A stretch of 64,000 bases of DNA from positions 262,371 to 326,370 of the forward strand of contig ML976730.1 of NCBI GenBank assembly GCA_010015655.1, in the 5' to 3' direction. Below are positions 23,953 through 33,980 of the stretch, piece after piece; positions within the stretch are counted from its first letter, which is position 1, and each line of letters opens with the position of its first letter. Both the position numbers and the translations under genes were made by a program. This DNA is from Bimuria novae-zelandiae CBS 107.79. Its lineage: Eukaryota; Ascomycota; Dothideomycetes; Pleosporales; Didymosphaeriaceae. A model generated the notes under the pieces. That model searched no databases. It saw nothing but the letters and a program-made list of their open reading frames with translations, and was not told where the DNA came from.

Positions 23953-26115
23953 TTGGCAGGTCGTGCGCGCTGTTAGGTTATGCACACCCTAACAAAATCG
24001 CTCCCTCTATTAAATACGTTATAACTTTACCAATATGGACCCGATCCTAGCTACAATTAATAATATTAAATTGCTAAGACTAGCAGAATAATTCTTATAT
24101 ACTTAAATAGCTAAAAGGCATAGCGTTATACGCTTAATATTAACGCGCAGGCATTAACGCGTTACGTAGACGTATATAATTAGTTTTAAAATCTTTAAAA
24201 TTTTAGCTAATAACAAGAATAGGAGCTTCTATAATATATTAAATATTTTACTAGACGTGGTCTTCCTGCTACATAGTAAATAATATAAAACTTTACCTCT
24301 ACAATAGCTAAAAAGGATATTAGTATATTATAGGTTAATTACTTTGTTAGGTGTAATACTAAATCCTTAATATTACAATAAATAGCTAGCATTAATAGAA
24401 ATTACTATAAGGCTGGCTCCCTAGCTAAATATAAGCTCTAATTTAAACTTCTATAGCAAATGATTTGGCAGTATTAAATTAAGACTTAGCATATATATAA
24501 TATAGACGAAAAAGGCTGCCTGCTCGGCATCACCTCCCGCTTAAAGAGTATCTTTGATAGGCCTCTATACGAGAGCACGGCAGTAAGGCAAGCTATCCAC
24601 AATAGTAGCTATAAATAGATATCGATTATCGCTTATATATGCGTCGACGGATCTGTCTTAAATCTAGCTCTAATCTATTAGGCCACCTTGTTATGAGGCT
24701 CTCACACCTTGTTCCGATCCGGGTTAGGGCGGTAAGGTATCGTGGTGCTTCACGGATTATTTAGTGGTACAAGTTAATGCGACACTTAGCGCGGCTAAAC
24801 AATCCAATCTTATAACAAATAAGATAACTATTAGTCTGTATAGGAGAACGTACTCGCACAGAAGATATATAAGTTAACTACGAGGAAGGAAACAACAATA
24901 GGAAAGTCGCCACACTATATACTAGCCTATTCCTTCTTCGTAGTCCCGCCAAGGCCCTGTAGTCCCAGGGACTACGATAGTCCCATGGGACTTCCCTTTA
25001 TGCGGGACTTTATCACGTAACTGCTAACTAAGCTGCCCCGCGCCCTATTAGGTCCCGTTAACTCTGCTACTTCGTTAACAATTACTCTCTTGGCGTAATT
25101 GTCTGGCTTCTTCATCCTTGTGGGGTTCGTGGTCGTAACACACCTCTACGGATATATAATTAAGTTAGATAGAGGACCTTAATCCTTAACACTATTGGGT
25201 CTTTATTATAGTATCAGAATCTAGCTAAATAAATAATTAGATATGTCTTATATAGCTTTAATAAGTGTTTAATTGCCTTATAGAGTTAAAGACTAGATAA
25301 TTATATTAACTATTAATCCTTAATAGCTATAAATCCTATGTTACAATAGATTTTCTTAACTTTTGTAATTATAATAAGATCCTATTAGCTATTTATTTAC
25401 TATATTTAACCTATATGCTATAGCCTCTTAATGTCTGCATGTTTAGGCCTTTAGTAATAGCGTATTTAAACAAGTTATTAGCCTTCCTATAAAATAGTTA
25501 GAGGATAGCCTCTATTACTAAAACAGACTTCTTTATCCTAATCTAGAAGGTCTAGGTTAATACTATAAGGTAGCTATTAATACTTTAGGCCTTTAAGGCG
25601 ATAGGCCTATTACCTCTATATCTAGAGGCTATCCTTAATCAGTTTAATAATAATTACCTACTTAAGCAAGAATTACAAGAAAGCTTAACCTTAGTACTTA
25701 ATATATTAAATTAGAAAAATTTAATAGGCTTCTAAAGGCTTATATTAACATAGGGACTAGTAATATAGCTAAAAAGCTAAGTTAAACTATATACTTAATC
25801 TCTACACGAGCTTAGCTTGCAGAGCATAAAAACTAGGGCCTATAAAAGGTTTTAGCTATCTAAAATAGACGCTTAAAGCGAGACAGGCTTTTATCTCTTA
25901 ATTAGCCTTATAAGAATTAAGGAGAAGCTACTTTTTAGTTACCCTATAGCATATAGCAGGCACGTAATAATTAACACGAAAAAAATATTAAAGCGTGGTA
26001 ACTATAGCTTTAAAAAAGTATGTAAGTAGAGGCCTGTTAGGCTAGTTAGTAGCTTAAAATAAGGCTACTTTAGAAAAGGCGTATTACTTAAGTAGTTACT
26101 AAAGATGCATGCGTA
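23953..26115 (+). mobile_element. Pogo-type element 3 in element C, ends partly unresolved
   Basis: It is colinear with pogo element 4 (27770-29896) from the start codon context CCAATATGGAC to beyond a shared segment near 26.03-26.11 kb. The region around the first catalytic Asp reads DEKGCLLGIT. It is heavily RIPed. A solo LTR (24689-25140) interrupts it. The left end (GGCAGGTCGTGCGCGC) resembles the pogo 4 inverted repeat only loosely, and I did not find the right inverted repeat; gypsy gag resumes at about 26.12 kb. Confidence 0.65.
24689..25140 (-). repeat. Solo LTR (452 bp) of the element B/C family
   Basis: It begins TGTTATGAGG, ends GTCGTAACA, and is flanked by CACCT at 24684-24688 and 25141-25145. 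Its first about 250 bp match the LTRs of element B (47477-47900, 54197-54620) and its last about 110 bp match those of element C, so it links the two. It carries palindromic CCCAGGGACTACG/CCCATGGGACT motifs around 24960-25000. It is less RIPed than the copies in B and C. Confidence 0.9.
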
Positions 26116-27494
26116 AAGTAGAGGGCTAATTTATATAGTTAGCTTTACGAGTTTTTCTAAGTTATTTATCTTATTATAGTAAATAAGTTTGTCCTTAACG
26201 CTTTCCGTTAGCCTATTATAGTACGCTACTTAAATTAGGGCGTTATCCTAATTAATCTTAGCTTAAAGGTGTTTAAACTTAGCTATATATATATTAGCTA
26301 ATCCTATTTATTTAAGTCTTAATATTTTACGTTTAGCTTATTATTCTTTGTTAACTTCTTTAAATATAATTTAGATTTACTCCTTAAAAGATGCCTAGTC
26401 CTTAAACACCTTCTTAGTTTCGTTATTATATTCTAAGATATTATTTTCGTTTTCTAGGTAATCTTTAATAAGGGGCTAGCGCTATTTAGCTATCTTATCC
26501 TTTCTATACATGTCTATTACTAGGATTTTAGACTACTTAGTTCTAAAGACATCCTTATTATATTAGTAGTATAGTTCTATATTTATAAAAAAAAAAGCCT
26601 TAAGTCCTTCTTATAGTACTAGGACTAAAGTTTGGTTTTGCTAAGGGCTAGGGCCTAATTAAGAAGGTGGCCCGCACTCCTTGACTAACCCCCCTATATA
26701 TTAATTTATATACAAAAATAAGCTTTTTTAGTATTAAATAAGGTAAATTAATTTTAATATTTTATTTAATAACCTTATATAGCTTATATAGCTTATATTT
26801 TACGTAGCATACTTAAAATTAGCTTATAAATTAGCTAAGTAGGGATTTTAAGCTAGCTCTTTTTTAAGACTTTATAAAACTTATCCTACTCCTGTTTAAA
26901 GGTACCCCTACCTATTAAATAAGGGTAGTCCTTTTATAGTTACATTTTAAGGGCCTACTAAAGGTGCTTAATAGGGTTAAGGTCTAGAGAATAGGCTAGA
27001 AAATTAATAGTCTAGATTTTATAAGCTATAAAGAAATTAGTAGCCCTTCTTATTATATATATACGCGCGTTATCCTGCATAAAGCGCTCTTTAGGTTAAT
27101 ATTAAGGGAAAAGGCCCTCCTTAAAAGCTTTAATATAGCTTAAGGCTAAGTACCCTCCTCTTAGTGCGTTAGGGTCCCTCTCTATAATAACTAAGGGTAA
27201 TCTCTAAGTACGCCCTTTTAAATTAATTTATATACTTGCCTACACTATTTACGCGGACGAGCGACCTTTATAGGCCCTAGTAATTATATTAAATTTTTAC
27301 TTCTCTTATAAATAGTAAAATACCTATTTAGTATTTTGCCCTTTTGCCTTCTCTACTAAGCACTTATCTAAGAACTAAAGTTTTATACGCTACTAATTAA
27401 AGTTTTTATATACGCGCGCCTACCATAGGCGCTTATATACTATTAATTTATTAATTTTTAGGTATCTCTTTTCCCTAAAGTTTATAATACCTAC

Positions 27495-27767
27495 TTATTT
27501 TAACGCCCTGTAGGCAGTCTTGTGGCAAATAGTCTTACTTAAAGAGGCCTCTTTGATAAGCTCCCTGTACTGTATTTTGGCACTTTTCCGAGCCTGCCGC
27601 CAGAGGGAGCGCTCCTCCCTGCGCGTAAGTGTAGGTGGCCTGCCTAATCGGGCGCGAGAGGCGTTGCTGCCGGTTTGCTGGTATCTCTTAAGGGTGGCGC
27701 GTACACATTTTAATGTGCAGGAAAACTCCTCCGCAAGCTCCGCTAGCGACGCCCTAGCTTCTGCTTT
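27495..27767 (-). pseudogene. Tc1-like transposase, HTH segment
   Basis: This is the clearest open piece of the Tc1-like transposase, with AELAEEFSCTLKCVRATLKR as the first helix-turn-helix and a basic hinge (SRARLGRPPTLTRREE) leading to the second. The first exon-like portion (29899-29980) is displaced by the 2127-bp pogo insertion. Downstream of 27495 the frame carries RIP stops. The open frame that continues to 27833 is an artefact of reading into the inserted element's inverted repeat. Confidence 0.75.
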
Positions 27768-27769
27768 TA

Positions 27770-29896
27770 CCCTGCCGAGACAGTCAGTGCGCCGCGACAC
27801 TAACGCGCCACCCCAACAGATGTAGCACCTCAACTTTGACGCGCCGCATCTCCACCAATATGGATCCGATTAAGGCTGCAATCATCGCTATCGACTCACG
27901 AGAACCTGGAAAAACTTTCTTATATAGAAAAATTGCAGAAGAATTTGGTGTTGTGCGGTCAACATTAACGCGCCGGCATAGACGCGCCATGCAGGCGCGT
28001 ATATAGCTACTATAGACTTGCTAAAATCTTAACTAATAACAAGAATCTAAGCTCCTATAGTATATATAGCGTTTTACTTAGAAAGGTCTACCCCCTACGC
28101 GTTAGATAATCTAAAACTTTACATTAATTATCGCTAAAAAGGATATCTCTATGCAATAGGTTAATTACTTTATTAAGCGCTACCCTAACTCCCTGATCTC
28201 GCGATGGACGACTAGGCTGGATAGTAATTACTATAACGCTAATTTAGGCGCAAGATATAGGCTCTACTTTAAGCTTTTATATAAGAAAATTATAAAGTAT
28301 GGCATAGAGCCTTAGTATACCTATAATATGGACGAAAAAGGCTTCCTACTCGGCATCACCGGCAGGTTAAAAAGGATCTTCGACAGGCCTATATATGAGA
28401 GTCGCCAAGTGAGGCAATCTATCTAGGATGGTAGTCGTGAGTGGATCTCGCTTATCGCATGTATATGCGCCGATGGATCTACTATTAATCTATCACTAAT
28501 CTATCGATCTGACGCTAAGATTCTATAATTAAGCTAGGTTAAGGAAATTAATATTAATTCTTATAGAGTCTTTATTACCTTATTAACCTCTAGATAGTTA
28601 AACAACGAGATAGGGCTTTAATAGCTAAAATAGGTGTTTAATCGCTGTATTAAGGAGAAGGCTTAACGGCAGTAGCGACTCCTAGTCCTTAATAGGTATA
28701 GATCTCACGTTACTATAGATTTTATTGACTATTGTGATTAGAAAAAGATCCTCCTTGCGATATTTCCCCCTTACGCCACTCATACGCTATAGCCTCTAGA
28801 CGTCTATGTATTTAAGTCTCTTTCTACCGCCTACTCCAACGAGCTCTCCGCATACCTATATAAGAGTTAAGGGCTATTAATAATTGCTAAAAGAGACTTC
28901 TTTACACTATTCTAGAAGGCCTAAACAATGTTAGTTACGCTATAATTAATTACTAAAGCTTTTAAGTATATAGGTATCTCGCCGCCAGATCCTACACTAA
29001 TCCTTAGTTAATTTAATAGAGATAAGTCTCTAGAATAAAGATCGCGTAAAAGCTCTACTTTAGTACTTAGCGCGTCTAATTAGCGCAAAATTAATTAGCT
29101 TTTAAAGGTTGTTGTTAATACAGGGGGAGGTAATAAGGCTAAGAAGCTGAGTGGCACTATACACTTAATCTCTATATAGAAGTAGCTCCTAGAGCATGAG
29201 AATTAGGGGCTACGAGAAGCCCTCACAAACCAGAAACGGCGTTAAATAAAGGGCAGGACTCTACCTTTTAAGCAGCTAGATAAGTGGCATAGAGGATCTG
29301 TTTTCTAGTCACCTGCCTGCGTACAAAGGGCGCGCGATTCTCTTAGCCAACAAAAGGCTAAAAAGTAATAACTACAACTCCAGAAAAGTAAGTAGAGAGA
29401 GATCTAGATAGCAAATAGGTAGCTTAAAGCTCGTCTACTATAAGAGAAGCGTGTTACGCGTGTGGTAGCTAAAAATACGCGCGCTAAGGAGAAAGCTAAT
29501 TAGGCTATTAAGTAACGCCTCTATTAACAGGCTTGCAAGGCTTAATAACAACTTTAAAAATGTCTTAAAATTGCTAAAAAGGGAAGCCAGAATACTTTAA
29601 AAGCTACTTATATAATTATAAAGAGGAAGAAGCCTACGCCGGCATCTGTACGCGTTAATATAGTAACATCTACGCCATTAGCGCCAGCATCGCGTAGTGG
29701 CCAAACAATTAGAATACTAAGTAGATATCTATAATTTGACTAGCTAGCAATCTTTTACAGCTCTATAAAATCTTAACTCTAGAAAATTTCGCGATAAAAG
29801 CTTTTGTGTAAAACTCTACAGCCTTATGTTGCTGGCTGCGGTGCTGGTGTTGGGGTGGCGCGTTAGTGTCGCGGCGCACTAACTGTCTTGACAGGG
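27770..29896 (+). mobile_element. Pogo-type element 4 inside the Tc1-like element
   Basis: This 2127-bp element has inverted repeats starting CCCTG(C/T)C(G/A)AGACAGT and running through a conserved CGCGACACTAACGCGCCACC, with a TA duplication at 27768-27769 and 29897-29898. Removing it rejoins the HTH of the Tc1-like transposase in frame, which fixes the borders. It encodes a plus-strand transposase starting at 27860. It is the same family as pogo 3, but only moderately RIPed. Confidence 0.93.
27860..29740 (+). pseudogene. Pogo transposase with psq-like N-terminus (RIPed)
   Basis: The start codon at 27860 opens MDPIKAAIIAIDSREPG, followed by a psq-type HTH (FLYRKIAEEFGVVRSTLTRR). The first catalytic Asp lies in YNMDEKGFLLGIT near 28330. 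The usual second motif reads LNRYRSH near 28690, with Asn where Asp is expected, a G-to-A type change. The third is intact in LQPLDVYVFKSL near 28790. Stops are TAG/TAA. The C-terminal 300 codons are Lys-rich. The 3' limit is approximate. Confidence 0.75.
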
Positions 29897-30308
29897 TAAT
29901 ACGATGGATTAGCGCACCTTAATTAAAAGCTCTCCTTTGCGGCGACGATTTGCGCTTATTTCTGTACCAAAAGCTCTCATATTGGCTAAGCTATAGTGGT
30001 TAAGTATTTGGTGTTGATACGCGCGGCATTTTGTTGTGGGCTTGGCGAACTAAACTTTAGTCTAATAACTGTATTTACCTTTGTAAATTTTAAGAACCTT
30101 AAAAAATATACTTTCTATAGTTATAGTAGCTAGAACGTAAGCTATTAGCGTAGCTAATTACTCCTTAAGCTACTATATCTTATTAGCCTAGTTAGCTAAT
30201 ACTATTATAGTATTTATAGTTAGTCTAGAAGCCACGCTTCCTATTAAGATCTTTATTATAGTAGTTATTATAGGTATTTCGTTATCTTAAACCTTTAGGT
30301 AGTTAAAG

Positions 30309-30799
30309 TGTTATAAGGGCTTTACGTACTTAAGCCAGTTCCTTGTTAAGAAAGGATAATTTAAGGGTAAAGCGCCTTATAGATATTTAGTAGTTAAAAG
30401 CTAGTAATAGTTACAAGATAGGTTAAGAATAATTTAACTCTATAATAAACTATAGAATAACTAAATAGGAGATTTACTAATCTATTATACGAGATATATT
30501 CGTAGTATATTAAGTTAACTATAAAAAGTAGGAAAAGTAGGAAAAGTATAAAGAAATTATTAAACTATATATTATTTATCTTAGTCCTTACTATACTATT
30601 ATTAAAATTATTATTATAGTCCTGCTAAGATCCCAAGGTCCTATAAGATCTTATATTATGCAGGATTTTATTACGTAATTACTAACCTAAGCTGCCCTGC
30701 GCTTCCTTATATTTCTTTACCTTAGTAGTTTCGCTAACAATAGCTCTCTTGGCGTAATTATCTAGTTCTATTATTCCTATAGGGTTCGTAATCGTAACA
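30309..30799 (-). repeat. 5' LTR of element C
   Basis: It begins TGTTATAAGGG and ends ATCGTAACA. Immediately left is GGTAGTTAAAG, shared with element B at 54186-54196 and therefore likely the primer-binding region on minus. The sequence to the right belongs to a Tc1-like transposase cut within its frame. Confidence 0.82.
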
Positions 30800-31345
30800 C
30801 CGCGCTCCTCTCCAATACGAGCTAGAGTCTTATTAGTAAAAATAATATCTGTGAAATCGTATCCTAGGCTATCTCTATACTCGTATTTATCTAGGTTATA
30901 GGCAAGCGCCTACTCGTAACACTCCTTCTCTTAATCTAGCGTTAATAGAGGTTTCTATCTAGGTCGTCGGCGCGAGTAGCAAGCCTCGTATATAACGTCT
31001 TTAAAATCGCTGTTCTTAATAGCCTACTAGCTTTATTTCTCGCGGTTAGTGCGTGAGGAGGTGGCGATTACAATGATTAAATCCTTCTGCTCTTGCGTGA
31101 GAATCTCCTTTCGACCACGCCCTATACTGTTGCTGTACAGTATATCGTCCCATAGATTATGGCCTCCTTCTGCTACTTCTTTCGATACGCTGTACGAGTT
31201 GCGAGAGTCCTTATTGCGTCTGTGGCATGCGTGTTGACAGGGCAGTTGCATACCCATCGCGCGACGCGACGATCGCACCTACGACAAACACACGCTGCAC
31301 TACGCTCATCTTGGTACGGGAGGTCTTTAGAGGTTTTATAACTCT
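30800..31345 (-). pseudogene. Tc1-like transposase fragment truncated by element C
   Basis: Minus-strand reading from about 31278 shows an HTH segment (GRGRKEILTQEQKDLIIVIA), a linker and the beginning of a DDE core (DSLGYDFTDIIFT, then ARIGEERG) ending exactly at the element C LTR. The rest of the core is not found on the other side of element C. The family differs from the Tc1-like element at 26621-30063. Confidence 0.7.
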
Positions 31346-32256
31346 ATTTTACTTATATTTAAAAGGTTTTTGCTAACTTAGAGTAGCTATAATTAATTAT
31401 ATTTATTAATAAGATTAGTGTATTTGCATAGGGTTTATTAAACTTAGTATTAGCACGCGACGTAGCACGGGCCTATAACTAAAAAAAAAACAAGCTCCTT
31501 CGTATAGCCGGAATTCGAACCAAATTAAAGGCGCTCGTGCTAACAGTTCTGTGGATCGCAAAGAGAGGAAGTTTTTCATGGTGAATGTTGCAGTGCAGAG
31601 CGTGCGGCTCATGCTGTTGTTGTCATGTTCCAAAGGTTGCAGTGGGAAACGACATTTGAAAGCGACGGTTTCTTAGGGTTAAAACGCTAGTGTAACGCTA
31701 ACCCTTTTGCAGCCTGGTACAAACGCGATTCGAACGCGTGTCTACATGCATCTCGGAGCCAAAGCTGCCTCACAGAGACTGTCTACACGTGGGGGGACGA
31801 ATTCAATCGAAACCAATGAGCTCCACGTTGCCCACGCCCCTCCTCAACACTAATGCCTGCGCGCACGTGCGATCGCTGCCTCCAGCAGAGTTGGCAACAA
31901 GCAAGCGATAGGCAGATTGATTACCAGATTAGGACTGGCACGGACCTGAGGGTGATCTTTCAACGCTTAATATAGTAATCAATCCGCTATCGCTTGCTTG
32001 TTGCCGGCTCTGCCCTCCAGGGCCGGAAACGGAATTCCATCTTGTTTAAAGTGAATAGAGTTTCGTGGTTAGCCAAGACGTGAATTGATTTATGAGCGCG
32101 CTGGGGCGGGAAGGCTGGTACACGAATGAAGAATGAAGAAACAAATGTGTATATGCTTTTGCTCGTAATATGCAATGCTAATAACGCTCAAATAGATGAT
32201 GCAGGACATTCTAACTCGTATCTTGATGGTGCCACAAACTCGTATTTTTCCTTTGA
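31346..32256. other. Repeat-to-gene transition, no gene seen
   Basis: AT-rich sequence gives way to normal composition near 31.5 kb. I see no supported gene. There is a tRNA-like T-arm at about 31716-31738 on minus and a strong hairpin (listed separately). The part near 32.2 kb should hold the 3' UTR of the DUF7923 gene. Confidence 0.5.
31885..32013. repeat. Inverted repeat, MITE-like hairpin
   Basis: The left arm at about 31885-31924 and right arm at about 31975-32013 are imperfect reverse complements. The core GGCAACAAGCAAGCGATAG is perfect, followed by GATTGATTAC after a small mismatch block. The loop is about 50 bp. It sits just past the 3' end of the DUF7923 gene. It may be a small MITE or a transcribed hairpin. 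Confidence 0.75.
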
Positions 32257-33490
32257 CTAACCAATGAGCCTCCGTCTTCGTCCACTGTCCACGCTCACCG
32301 TGTTGTCTGGGCCAAATGAGATACTCAAGCTCGAGTTCTCATCTTCCGATGCGTTCCTTCGTCGTAGTGCGCCGCCTTGGGATTTGCTTCGCTCCGGGTT
32401 GATGACAAGCCAGGTTGCGCCACCTTCTGCATCTTCTTGCTGCATGAGTTGTAATTGTGCGCCGTTCCGACCACGGGGCCGCGGTGACTTTGGTGAAGGC
32501 GGAGGCGGGAATATGGTCCCGAGCTTGGTTACCTTGAGCGGTAGGGTTGTGAGGGAGTCGGGCAATGGGATCGATTCGACCAGGGTAACCTTCTCCAGTG
32601 GGAGGTTTGACAAGAGCGATGCCGGCAAGTCTGCAGGCGAGCATGCCACAATGACATGGCGGAGATGTGTGCTTGAACTGTAAAAGGAAAGATTCTCTGC
32701 GACACGTTCAGCTCGTGGTAGCATCGGTGCTCAAAGTCGCACATACCTCTGACCTTGCGTCCCGAGCTACCCTCTTTACCGACGCCAATGTCGACAAAGT
32801 CGAAGTTCGCTATTCGCCCGCAAAACCCCGTCGAGAAGGCACGGAGTGCACCCAAGTTTCTTACTTTATCTTGCCGTACTAGGTAGTTTGCCATGCCTTC
32901 CAGGTTGGCATACACCCGTACGAGGATGTCTATGGAATCTGCATCTTCGTATTGCGGTCGTAGATGTTCCCTCGTCCGGATCAGAAGCTCGTCGGCGAGG
33001 GCCTCGCCACCCTGAGCTTTTCGCGTCAGATACTTGTCTTGGAACTATATGTGTGAGCCAAATCATCCGCAAGCGAGCAAGAGGACACACCAAAAATCCG
33101 TCGGCGTCGGCGTCGATAAGAACAAGAGCAAAGGGTCGTCGTGCCTAGGTTGCATAAGAGGAGAATGTGGTGGGGCCCGAAGCGAAAGCGGACCTGTCTC
33201 TGTGCCATAGCACTCTCCCTCTCTTTCGCCTCGACAACCTCGGCCTGCAGCGTCCGCCGGACATTTTGCTCAGAGTTGAGATCGAGCTCTGTTTGCGCGA
33301 GCTTCGCTTCGGTCTTTTCGAGCTTCTCTAGTAATTCCTATGAAATCGTGAATCAAGACGCATTCCGACAGGCGAGGAGTCATACTTCAATCAGCTCAAA
33401 CCTCTTCTCCTCCAAAATCCGAAACTGAGCCAGTCGCTCGCGGTACGTCGTCGGGACAGGTGGAGCTGCGGGAGCAGGTGCGTCTGCCAT
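32257..33490 (-). CDS. DUF7923-domain protein, CCCH fingers absent
   Basis: Five exons join to 346 residues: 33386-33490, 33194-33337, 33091-33144, 32747-33044 and 32257-32696. The introns are 48, 49, 46 and 50 nt; donors are GTATGA, GTCCGC (unusual), GTGTGT and GTATGT, all with AG acceptors and consistent phases. The start MADAPAPAAPPVPTTYRERL has a good context. Residues about 20-83 form a Glu/Leu-rich coiled coil. Residues 88-300 match the domain I know from fungal CCCH zinc-finger proteins, with ALVLIDADADGFLF, RVYANLEGMANYL, FDFVDIG and HVIVACSPADL. These family members usually end in tandem CCCH fingers, but here the tail after IFPPPPSPKSP has no Cys clusters. That makes it a finger-less paralogue or a truncated gene next to the repeat block. 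RNA or DNA binding is therefore doubtful; function unknown. Confidence 0.82.
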
Positions 33491-33980
33491 TTTCTGGTAT
33501 GTAGTGTCGGAACCTGGGGCAACCTTGTATTTAAACAGAAATCAGTCCGCGGGTTCGGTCCCGCACGTCGTGTCGGGCCTAGGTGGCTCTGCATGCAGGT
33601 AAAGTGCGGTGACCCGGCGACGATTAGCATGTTACACGCAGCAGGCGCTGATTGGCTCGCAAAGTGGAGGCTGGAAGCATGATTCGATGCTTCGCGCTTA
33701 GAATTGACCGGACGGCGGAGGCAAACGCACGGGCGGGATTGCTGGCGGGTGCTGGCGGAGTTGGCATCGCGGGGCGGGTTATGCGCATCTGACGGTTTGT
33801 CTAGAGGCGTAGGGTGCGATGCCGCGGTGGGACAATCTGCCTACTGCAAACTACACAAGTGCCCTCTCTTTTATTGTTTTATAATACAGTCTTATACAGA
33901 TATAGTACACATTTCCCAGTCTTCCTCAAGTCCTATGATACACAACTTCAAAAAGACCGTTTTTTCAGACAACAACACTT
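33491..33980. promoter_or_regulatory. Intergenic region between two minus-strand genes
   Basis: This 490-bp gap must hold the promoter of the DUF7923 gene and the 3' UTR of the RRM gene. AT-rich stretches with TTTTATAATACAG near 33875-33885 could be polyadenylation signals for the upstream gene. Open frames on plus here have no supporting features. Confidence 0.4.

Larger units (their letters stand above)
26621..30063 (-). mobile_element. Tc1/mariner-like element split by pogo element 4
   Basis: Imperfect inverted ends share GACTAAAGTTT (left near 26623, right near 30062). Without the inserted pogo element the length is about 1.31 kb, typical of Tc1. The transposase reads on minus: ATG at 29980, an HTH that continues across the insertion from 29899 to 27767 (IKVRxSIVL then KAEARASLAELAEEFS), a second HTH, and a DDE core with IIERDPNALRGGY near 27.2 kb. 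It interrupts element C gag. RIP is strong in the left half, weak near 27.5-27.8 kb. Confidence 0.85.
15903..30799 (-). mobile_element. Gypsy element C, enlarged by nested insertions
   Basis: A 488-bp LTR at 15903-16390 (start mutated TG to TA) and a 491-bp LTR at 30309-30799 are copies of one family. The left LTR is followed by a minus-strand polypurine tract (16391-16410). The right one is preceded by GGTAGTTAAAG, identical to the sequence next to the 5' LTR of element B. Minus-strand coding is colinear: gag N-terminus 30.30-30.06 kb, gag continuation 26.6-26.1 kb, protease about 23.4-23.0 kb, RT 22.45-21.6 kb with YLND for YLDD near 21.9 kb, then RNase H and integrase down to 17.9 kb. Subtracting the insertions leaves about 6.6 kb, a normal gypsy size. 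The flanking 5-mers (CTAGG left, CCGCG right) do not match, so the two ends may have been joined by rearrangement. Confidence 0.75.

Noticed and set aside
23880..23995. Inverted AGGGTGTG(TG)CAT motifs suggesting a tiny element
   Set aside because: Arms align only with gaps, and the right motif probably belongs to the pogo 3 terminal region; no TSD.
31505..31530. Second B-box-like GGTTCGAATTCC on minus
   Set aside because: The T-stem does not pair and no other tRNA arm is visible.
31716..31738. tRNA-like T-arm on minus (ACGCG-TTCGAAT-CGCGT) followed by TTGTACCA
   Set aside because: No matching 5' acceptor strand, D-arm or anticodon arm could be placed upstream, so a complete tRNA is not supported; possibly a relic.
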